DNA from: Nitrososphaerota archaeon
GTDB lineage: Archaea > Thermoproteota > Bathyarchaeia > Bathyarchaeales > Bathycorpusculaceae
Assembly (NCBI GenBank): GCA_031260365.1
Contig: JAIRJY010000147.1
Location: forward strand, 1-7,003
Length of the DNA: 7,003 nucleotides
Direction: 5' to 3'
In this document: positions 1 to 4,187 of the stretch, in pieces
How positions within the stretch are numbered: position 1 is the stretch's first letter
Layout of the letters: each line of letters begins with the position of its first letter
Made by a program: the position numbers and the translations under genes
Notes under the pieces: generated by a model
What the model saw: the letters and a program-made list of their open reading frames with translations, nothing else
Databases searched by the model: none
What the model was told of the DNA's origin: nothing

Positions 1-1136
1 GGTATTTGCAAGATGAATCTCAAGTGCAGAGGTGGCTTTGTCGTGAATGCAACTATCGCTTCACAGAGCTGTCTGAAGATAAAAAGTTATTACGAGTTTT
101 GGAGGAATGTTTAAAAGACACATATGTTGATGATGTTGAATGCCAAGAGAGCTATGAATCCATTGGTGGACGAGCACGATACCTTCTGGCAGAAGGCTAC
201 AACTTGGTCAACAGTGAACCCCAACAAAACAGTACCTTACGGGAAGGTACACAAAATGATGATCAGGGCAGAATTGTAAGTTTTCTTTGGAGCATGAAAC
301 AAAACAATGCAAAAAACGGTACCATAATCACTTACAGCAGCATACTACAAAAACTGTCACGATATACCGACATGACACCTGACAACGTAAAAGATTATCT
401 TGCTAAAACAACTCACTGGTCAGAGTCAACAAAAAGTTTAGTCACAGCAACATATACTTCTTACTTAACATACCACGGTTTAACTTGGAATCCGCCAAAA
501 TACAGAGCTCCAGACAGACTGCATTACATACCAACCGAAGCAGACATAGACGCGTTAATCGCTGGAAGCGGAAAAATTCTTTCAACGTTTCTTCAATTCC
601 TAAAAGAAACCGGTGCACGAAGCGGAGAAGCTGTTTTAACACTGTGGAAAGACATAAACTTTGAACGCAAAACCGTACACATAAACAACCCCGAAAAAGG
701 AAGTCGTGCACGCATACTGCCAATAAGCCTAAAGCTAAGCGATATGTTAAACCGGTTGCCTAAAAAATCTGAAAAAGTCTTTGCCTCCCTACATAGTGTA
801 AAAGCAAACTTTGGAAAAACACGAAAAACTTTAATATACAAATTGCAAAACCAACGATTAAAAGACATACACCTACACACTTTCAGGCACTGGAAAGCCA
901 CAATGGAGTATCACAAAACCAAAGACATCCTACACGTACAAAGAATCCTTGGACACCGGAACATAAACTGCACCTTAATATACATAACACTTGAAGCAGC
1001 ACTATACCAAAACACAACAGAAGACTACACAATAAAAATCGCTAAAACAATAGACGAAGCATGCAGACTTTTAGAAGTAGGCTTTGAGTATGTTACAGAA
1101 ATGGAGGGTACGAAGCTATTTCGCAAACGCAAATAA
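1..1136 (+). CDS. Zinc-ribbon tyrosine recombinase/integrase (5' partial)
   Basis: This is a site-specific DNA recombinase that cuts and rejoins DNA through a covalent tyrosyl intermediate, typical of integrated archaeal elements. The reading frame is open to the left edge. A TTG at 6 could serve as a start, but the protein there begins in the middle of a zinc ribbon: WLCRECNYRF (residues 10-19, numbered from that TTG) is the second CxxC knuckle, and the first must lie upstream, so I call the gene truncated by the window. An N-terminal core-binding (SAM-like) helical region spans about residues 85-165. The catalytic domain spans about 172-340 and has the full set: Arg205 in GARSGE, Lys231 in PEKGSRAR, His291 and Arg294 in HTFRH, His317 in LGHRN and nucleophile Tyr326 in LIYIT. 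A basic tail ends in FRKRK. The catalytic residues look intact, so it is probably active. No tRNA or attachment site is visible beside it. Its coding strand shifts from mixed composition to strongly A+C-rich towards the 3' end. Confidence 0.9.
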   Translation, partial: YLQDESQVQRWLCRECNYRFTELSEDKKLLRVLEECLKDTYVDDVECQESYESIGGRARYLLAEGYNLVNSEPQQNSTLREGTQNDDQGRIVSFLWSMKQNNAKNGTIITYSSILQKLSRYTDMTPDNVKDYLAKTTHWSESTKSLVTATYTSYLTYHGLTWNPPKYRAPDRLHYIPTEADIDALIAGSGKILSTFLQFLKETGARSGEAVLTLWKDINFERKTVHINNPEKGSRARILPISLKLSDMLNRLPKKSEKVFASLHSVKANFGKTRKTLIYKLQNQRLKDIHLHTFRHWKATMEYHKTKDILHVQRILGHRNINCTLIYITLEAALYQNTTEDYTIKIAKTIDEACRLLEVGFEYVTEMEGTKLFRKRK

Positions 1137-1170
1137 CACTCAGTATTGCTATTGTTGCTCCTGCTTTAAA

Positions 1171-1205
1171 AAGTAGTTTTATATCGTCAGAAGTAGCTTT
1201 ATTTA
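1171..1205 (+). promoter_or_regulatory. Tandem TATA-like repeats, possible promoter/operator
   Basis: Two near-identical 12-mers, AAGTAGTTTTAT (1171-1182) and AAGTAGCTTTAT (1191-1202), match at 11 of 12 bases and start exactly 20 bases apart, about two helical turns. Each contains a TATA-like core, TTTTATAT at 1177-1184 and CTTTATTTA at 1197-1205. They lie 33 to 60 bases before the ATG at 1238, where an archaeal promoter would be expected. They could be two alternative TATA boxes or a paired regulator site over one promoter. The evidence is position and repetition only. Confidence 0.3.
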
Positions 1206-1237
1206 GTTGTTCTCTGCTACAAAAAATGTGAAATGTT

Positions 1238-1615
1238 ATGATTGAAGGAGCAGAAATAAAAATTAGACGAGAGATATCTGCAGAGGTTACCGTTTTAGAA
1301 GAAAGTTATAAGCAAATTAAAAGCCTTCTTTTAGTAGGTGAGTATGATGCGACAGCAGTTGTTTCTGCAATTAAAGCGTTTAAGGACAGTTTAAGTCGTG
1401 CTAGTGCTTACGTATTAACATTGTTTACTTTAAAAGGTAAGCAAGTCAATATTTCCTGGGAGCACCTATTTACTCATCTTGATTATGCGTTAACAGTTTC
1501 TGTTTCTCCCCCGCTAAAACATCGAGATACAGTACGAACAGTCTTGTCATTGTCTGAAGCAGAATTTAATCAAGTTTTAACATACTTTGCAACGCTAAAA
1601 GCATCCATAAAATAG
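1238..1615 (+). CDS. Small helical hypothetical protein, 125 aa
   Basis: I do not recognise this protein. It is a soluble, mostly helical polypeptide with no signal peptide, no cysteines and no clear membrane segment. A charged amphipathic helix spans about residues 8-32, a second about 37-64, and a C-terminal helical stretch about 104-124 (LSLSEAEFNQVLTYFATLK). A short polar and proline-containing stretch (SVSPPLKHRD, 88-97) breaks it in two. The ATG at 1238 is the only reasonable start because an in-frame TGA lies just upstream at 1229-1231. No Shine-Dalgarno precedes it, so translation would be leaderless or weakly initiated. It sits 101 bases after the integrase, separated by TATA-like repeats, and so probably has its own promoter. 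Length, codon use and G-rich first codon positions favour a real gene. It could be cargo of the element that carries the integrase, or simply a lineage-specific protein. Confidence 0.65.
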   Translation: MIEGAEIKIRREISAEVTVLEESYKQIKSLLLVGEYDATAVVSAIKAFKDSLSRASAYVLTLFTLKGKQVNISWEHLFTHLDYALTVSVSPPLKHRDTVRTVLSLSEAEFNQVLTYFATLKASIK

Positions 1616-1683
1616 TTTTAACTGCAATTATGTTTGTTACTATTCAAAACTGGCTCAAACACAACAAATGTATTCAGTAAAAC

Positions 1684-1694
1684 TTTTAATTTTT
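1684..1694 (+). terminator. T-rich tract, possible archaeal terminator
   Basis: A CTTTTAATTTTT stretch lies about 70 bases after the stop of the 125-residue gene and before the flippase promoter. Archaeal RNA polymerase terminates at T-rich non-template tracts, often without a hairpin. The region is AT-rich overall, so this is only a plausible site. Confidence 0.2.
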
Positions 1695-1739
1695 CTGTGT
1701 TGATGTAGCTTTGTAGTTTTGTCTTTATGTTACTTTTCC

Positions 1740-1752
1740 AAAGCATATAAGA
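1740..1752 (+). promoter_or_regulatory. BRE/TATA box of the flippase gene
   Basis: AAAGCATATAAGA carries a purine-rich BRE-like AAAG directly followed by CATATAAG. Transcription would be expected about 25 bases downstream, near 1772-1778, leaving a 5' leader of roughly 13-19 bases before the ATG at 1791. The first ten bases, AAAGCATATA, recur exactly at 3845-3854 in the large intergenic gap. Confidence 0.45.
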
Positions 1753-1783
1753 ACTTCTTTTGATGTTGGTGTTTAAAGGTTGC

Positions 1784-1793
1784 AGGTTATATG
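1784..1793 (+). promoter_or_regulatory. Close-spaced AGGT ribosome site before the flippase start
   Basis: AGGT lies three bases before the ATG (AGGT-TAT-ATG). The same arrangement, AGGT plus three bases plus ATG, occurs at 4133-4142 (mini-ORF) and 4177-4186 (LeuRS). AGGT can pair with the ACCU of the conserved 16S rRNA 3' tail, so it may be the start signal used here. It supports 1791 as the start. Confidence 0.35.
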
Positions 1794-3440
1794 GATGGTA
1801 AAGCTTTACAGATGGGCAAGTCTTCGACAACAGGTAGCTTTTTTCTTCTAATTGGTGTTGTATGTTCTTCGGTAATACTTGCTGTAGGTACTCTAATTCT
1901 AGGTAATGTATTAACTGCTGATGAGCTTGGTCTGTATAGTCTAGTTGTTCTTCCTTCTTTGATTATTGCTTATTTTAGAGATATGGGCGTAAATTCTGCT
2001 ATGACTCAGCGAATCGCTGCTCTAAGGGTGGATAATAAAAATAGTGAGATACATGATGTAATTTTTTCTGGCGTACTTTTTCAATTAATTAGTGGTGCTA
2101 TTCTGTCTATTCTTTGTTTTGCCATAGCTAATAATTTAGCAATGATGCTCAATAATCCAGAGTTGACAGGGTTAATTGCTTTGATGTCAGTGTCAATTTT
2201 TTCTAGTTCTGTTGTTTCTGCTTCTACAGCAATATTTGTAGGATTTGAAAAAATGAAACTTAATAGTTTCATGCAAATACTACAAGCGATAATTAAAACT
2301 TTACTAGGTCCATTGCTGGTCATTTTAGGCTATAGCGTTTTAGGTGCTGTTTGGGGTTCTATTGTCTCAGTTGCTATAAGCGGTTTAGCAGGTATATTGC
2401 TTGTCTATTTTGTGCTGTTTAGACCGTTACGTAACGAAAAAAGTGGTAAATTCAACATAAAGCAAAATCTGTTTCCATTACTTAAGTATGGTATTCCTTT
2501 AACTTTTTCAGGTATAGCTACAGGTGTTTTACCCTATGTTTTCACTGCTTTTATGACACCATATGCAGGTGTCGGTATATTGGGTAATTATACAGCTGCA
2601 AACTATTGTGCAGTTTTTGTTACATTCATTAGTTTTCCAGTATCAACAGTGTTGTTTCCTGCATTTTCAAAATTAAATCCTAAAAAAGAACCAGAGCAAA
2701 TAAAAACAGTTTTTTCCTCCTCAATAAAATATACAGCATTTCTTCTCATACCCACAACAATGTTAGTAATGACATTATCTACACCTCTTCTTGGTACACT
2801 TTTCCCACAAGATGGTCTATTATCTTCGTTATTTACTACAGGTGCTGAACTAAAACATCCGCATGCACCGACATTTCTAGTGTTATCTTCAATTGTAAAC
2901 TTGTTCGTACTTTTTGGTAGTCTTAGTTTATCTGCTTTTCAAACAGGTATTGGTAAAACAAAACAGGTAATGAAACAAAGTCTGCTTTCACTTGCTATAA
3001 GCGTACCTTTCGCGTATGCTATAATTAGTTACCTTGGAACATTTGGTGGAGGAATAAACGAAGTATATGCGGTAATAGGCGGTATAGTCGCAGTTATGGT
3101 TTCAACGATTCCTGGAATGATATGGGGTCTAGTTTGGGCATGGAAAAATTATCATGTTAAAGCTGACTTTAAAAATTCTGGCAAAATTTTCACGTCATCA
3201 GTTATAGCCTCAATTGCAACATACGTTATTTCGTCCGTTTTAAATGCGCCGCACGTGATAATATTAATTGCTGGCACCATAACTTTCGTGTTCGTTTATC
3301 TAATTAGTGTATCTTTAATAGGTGCTGTAAATTATGTCGATATAGATAATCTGAAAATAATGACTTCCGAACTGGGACCAATTTCTAAAATCATAGCAAT
3401 CCCCTTAAAGTTTATGCAAAAAATTTGCAAAAACCACTAA
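1791..3440 (+). CDS. Oligosaccharide flippase, Wzx/RfbX-like (MOP superfamily), 549 aa
   Basis: This is an integral membrane protein expected to flip lipid-linked oligosaccharides across the cytoplasmic membrane, for example for protein N-glycosylation or surface polysaccharide. I count about 14 hydrophobic segments, near residues 17-38, 46-62, 91-118, 127-150, 162-183, 186-210, 231-255, 263-290, 312-335, 360-383, 397-415, 425-450, 466-484 and 488-510. This is the usual number for polysaccharide-export flippases, as is the length. Family-like features are the early TADELGLYSL turn after the first segment, seen as an EfG-Y motif in these flippases, and a repeat of the two-half architecture with LLKYGIPLTFSG opening the second half. 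A basic tail (KFMQKICKNH) ends on the cytoplasmic side. No glycosyltransferase or oligosaccharyltransferase gene lies beside it, so the substrate cannot be read from context. The gene has its own TATA box and sits alone. A MurJ-like or other MOP-superfamily transporter is the alternative, and drug/sodium MATE activity is less likely. Confidence 0.9.
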   Translation: MDGKALQMGKSSTTGSFFLLIGVVCSSVILAVGTLILGNVLTADELGLYSLVVLPSLIIAYFRDMGVNSAMTQRIAALRVDNKNSEIHDVIFSGVLFQLISGAILSILCFAIANNLAMMLNNPELTGLIALMSVSIFSSSVVSASTAIFVGFEKMKLNSFMQILQAIIKTLLGPLLVILGYSVLGAVWGSIVSVAISGLAGILLVYFVLFRPLRNEKSGKFNIKQNLFPLLKYGIPLTFSGIATGVLPYVFTAFMTPYAGVGILGNYTAANYCAVFVTFISFPVSTVLFPAFSKLNPKKEPEQIKTVFSSSIKYTAFLLIPTTMLVMTLSTPLLGTLFPQDGLLSSLFTTGAELKHPHAPTFLVLSSIVNLFVLFGSLSLSAFQTGIGKTKQVMKQSLLSLAISVPFAYAIISYLGTFGGGINEVYAVIGGIVAVMVSTIPGMIWGLVWAWKNYHVKADFKNSGKIFTSSVIASIATYVISSVLNAPHVIILIAGTITFVFVYLISVSLIGAVNYVDIDNLKIMTSELGPISKIIAIPLKFMQKICKNH

Positions 3441-3597
3441 AGAGGGGTTCAGGTGATGGTTGCAGTTCTGTTGATTGGTGAGACTTTTAACACGGTTGAC
3501 TGTGGTCGGGTTTATTAAGTTACATATCGTCGCGAGACAAGTTTTATTACATGATGGATGGTTATTAAGTCTGTTAATTTTGCTGTAGGCAGTGTGC

Positions 3598-3730
3598 TTC
3601 ATGTTTTTTGGTGGGCTCGTTACCATGTTACACAAAATATGTGGAGGTTGTAAATGGTGTTTCGCACTCAAGATCTATATCATCCTAATGTCTACGGGGC
3701 CAGAATCGTCATCGCCCACCAAAATATGAA
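3598..3730 (+). ncRNA. Candidate structured RNA domain closed by an 11-bp stem
   Basis: TTTTGGTGGGC (3606-3616) is the perfect inverse complement of GCCCACCAAAA (3714-3724). After a small internal loop the helix continues with TTCAT (3598-3602) pairing ATGAA (3726-3730), 16 pairs in all. Inside it lies a ten-pair hairpin at 3622-3658. The remaining arm (about 3659-3713) includes the most GC-rich stretch of the gap. GC-rich folded islands in an AT-rich genome often mark RNA genes or leader structures. I recognise no Rfam-type family: no tRNA T-loop, no SRP GGAA/AGCAG core and no clear box C/D or fluoride riboswitch signature. A small transposon remnant with terminal inverted repeats is an alternative, although no target duplication is seen. 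Confidence 0.3.
3622..3658 (+). promoter_or_regulatory. Hairpin with Shine-Dalgarno in loop and start codon in stem
   Basis: ACCAT (3622-3626), a bulged G, then TTACA (3628-3632) pairs with TGTAA (3649-3653) and ATGGT (3654-3658), giving ten pairs with one bulge. The 16-base loop contains GGAGGT (3643-3648), the strongest ribosome-binding site in the window. The ATG at 3654, five bases after it, is buried in the stem. Such a layout would let the ribosome dock while the start codon is masked, so folding could control initiation. Regulation is inferred from the layout; the pairing and the motif are seen directly. Confidence 0.4.
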
Positions 3731-3758
3731 ACCCCATTTAGAACCATTAAACCTTTAG
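3654..3758 (+). CDS. Candidate small protein, 34 aa
   Basis: The frame starts with MVFRTQDLYHPNVYGARI and ends in KPHLEPLNL before a TAG. I do not recognise it. In its favour are a perfect GGAGGT five bases before the ATG, a run of RNY codons (GTC, GCC, ATC, GTC, ATC, GCC, AAT) and an A+C-rich coding strand like the 3' parts of the confident genes. Against it are its short length, the absence of any domain and the fact that it lies inside a possible folded RNA whose pairing alone could explain the sequence. In the same phase a 31-codon frame (3558-3653) ends in a TAA that directly abuts this ATG, and a 20-codon frame lies at 3456-3518. A different phase offers a 42-codon frame at 3601-3729 with a CGGCKWC cluster but no ribosome site. 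Confidence 0.35.
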   Translation: MVFRTQDLYHPNVYGARIVIAHQNMKPHLEPLNL

Positions 3759-3783
3759 GTGCACATTTTAGTTTCTAGGGTTT
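3729..3783 (+). other. Second stem-loop downstream of the folded domain
   Basis: AAACCC (3729-3734) pairs with GGGTTT (3778-3783). After a four-base bulge, TAGAA (3739-3743) pairs with TTCTA (3773-3777). It directly abuts the candidate RNA domain, sharing two bases with its outer helix, and covers the end of the 34-codon frame. A T-rich tract follows some 20-40 bases later, so it may be the 3' end structure of a transcript. Confidence 0.2.
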
Positions 3784-3800
3784 ACATGTTCTAGAGTTAA

Positions 3801-3831
3801 ATTTGTTTGTTGGCTATTTTTTAGGTTTCTT
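3801..3831 (+). terminator. U-rich tract, possible archaeal terminator
   Basis: This is a dense T-rich run, including six consecutive Ts at 3817-3822 and further TTT groups on both sides. It follows the stem-loops at 3598-3783 and precedes a TATA-like box at 3845. It is a reasonable place for transcripts from the flippase or the small frame to end. Confidence 0.25.
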
Positions 3832-3844
3832 GTAACTTGGGTTA

Positions 3845-3857
3845 AAAGCATATATTT
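3845..3857 (+). promoter_or_regulatory. TATA-like box identical to the flippase promoter core
   Basis: AAAGCATATATTT repeats the ten bases AAAGCATATA found in the flippase promoter (1740-1749). If active, transcription would begin near 3875-3885 and make a leader of about 260 bases before the mini-ORF and LeuRS, or a separate small RNA. The alternative box at 4101 would give a much shorter leader. Confidence 0.25.
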
Positions 3858-4012
3858 GTACTTCACTAGGTATAGAATTTGTTTTTGTTTTATAACAACT
3901 TCTGGTGAAATAGACTGGTGTCATGAGTTTGTTGTTGTACTTGTGAGAATGTTTTCATTTACGGGTTAACTACATCTGTGGTGTTGGTGTTTTTGAAAAA
4001 GGTATCGTTTGT

Positions 4013-4102
4013 AAGAGGTCTAATGTACTATGTAGTTAGTTCTGAAAATTGTTATGTATGTATTAATATGAAAAGTTGTTGTTAGTAAATTAGTAGACCC
4101 TT
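4013..4102 (+). promoter_or_regulatory. Long-range stem in the LeuRS upstream region
   Basis: AAGAGGTCTA (4013-4022) pairs with TAGACCCTT (4094-4102) over nine pairs with one bulged A. An alternative pairing of the same arm uses CTAAT (4020-4024) with ATTAG (4089-4093), so two mutually exclusive helices share bases. A TTGTTTTT tract (4115-4122) follows about 15 bases later. The layout resembles an attenuator, but it only matters if transcription starts upstream, for example from the box at 3845. Confidence 0.22.
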
Positions 4103-4109
4103 TAGATAA
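4101..4109 (+). promoter_or_regulatory. TATA-like box proximal to LeuRS
   Basis: TTTAGATAA differs from the archaeal TTTA(A/T)ATA core at one base. A start about 25 bases downstream (near 4128-4132) would give a leader of about ten bases before the mini-ORF at 4140. It competes with the box at 3845 as the LeuRS promoter, and no clear BRE is visible. Confidence 0.28.
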
Positions 4110-4139
4110 GTGTGTTGTTTTTAGGTTATCGCAGGTAAA

Positions 4140-4187
4140 ATGGGACAAAAGTTTAATAGTTTAGGTTTTACTCAACAGGTTTTATGA
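4140..4187 (+). CDS. 15-codon mini-ORF overlapping the LeuRS start
   Basis: The peptide reads MGQKFNSLGFTQQVL. Its TGA stop overlaps the LeuRS ATG as ATGA, the classic geometry for translational coupling. Its start context, AGGTT followed by GCAGGT, three bases and ATGG, closely matches that of the flippase (AGGTTGCAGGTTATATGG), which suggests ribosomes use it. It has two leucine codons, both TTA, one of them the last sense codon. Two in fifteen is not a striking enrichment, so leucine-sensing attenuation is only a possibility. It could equally be a chance frame. No protein family can be assigned at this length. Confidence 0.4.
   Translation: MGQKFNSLGFTQQVL
4177..4183 (+). promoter_or_regulatory. 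LeuRS ribosome-binding site (AGGT)
   Basis: AGGTTTT directly precedes the LeuRS ATG, with AGGT three bases away. It lies inside the mini-ORF, so ribosomes finishing that frame would land on it. The octamer AGGTTTTA also occurs 14 bases upstream, at 4163-4170. An in-frame TAG at 4157-4159 with no intervening ATG fixes the LeuRS start at 4184. Confidence 0.35.

Larger units (their letters stand above)
3441..4139 (+). other. Long intergenic region without a long gene
   Basis: About 700 bases separate the flippase from the mini-ORF before LeuRS. No long reading frame of convincing composition exists on either strand. I searched both strands for T-loop signatures (TTCRA with a five-pair stem) and found no tRNA. 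From 3441 to about 3597 I see only short frames and one 9-base repeat. A candidate folded RNA with a 34-codon frame occupies about 3598-3783. From 3784 to 4139 the + strand is G+T-rich: 121 of 180 bases in 3901-4080 are G or T and only 13 are C. That part holds U-rich tracts, two TATA-like boxes and a long-range stem. Confidence 0.7.

Noticed and set aside
442..901. Two antisense open frames inside the integrase
   Set aside because: Cys-, Leu- and Phe-rich shadows of the integrase, whose catalytic motifs make the + strand certain.
1618..1830. Antisense open frame of 70 codons between the unknown gene and the flippase
   Set aside because: It covers the flippase promoter and its first codons, has no recognisable domain, and has the composition of non-coding sequence.
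3512..3570. TTATTAAGT repeated exactly 50 bases apart
   Set aside because: Only nine AT-rich bases with no extension. Chance is likely in this composition, and there is no third copy to suggest an array.
3405..3671. Antisense open frame of 88 codons across the flippase end and the gap
   Set aside because: Rich in Asn, His, Cys and Thr, with no domain and no start signal. It is what the complement of a G+T-rich strand produces, and it overlaps the flippase end.
3606..3724. tRNA with an acceptor-like stem GGTGGGC/GCCCACC
   Set aside because: No D-arm, no T-loop TTCRA on either strand, and about 112 bases with no plausible intron layout.
3606..3724. Miniature inverted-repeat transposon
   Set aside because: The 11-base inverted repeat fits, but no target-site duplication flanks it and no second copy exists in the window, so an RNA helix is equally good.
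3601..3729. 42-codon frame with a CGGCKWC cluster
   Set aside because: No ribosome-binding site, fewer RNY codons than the 34-codon frame it overlaps, and only three closely spaced cysteines, which do not make a recognisable zinc site. Kept only as an alternative.
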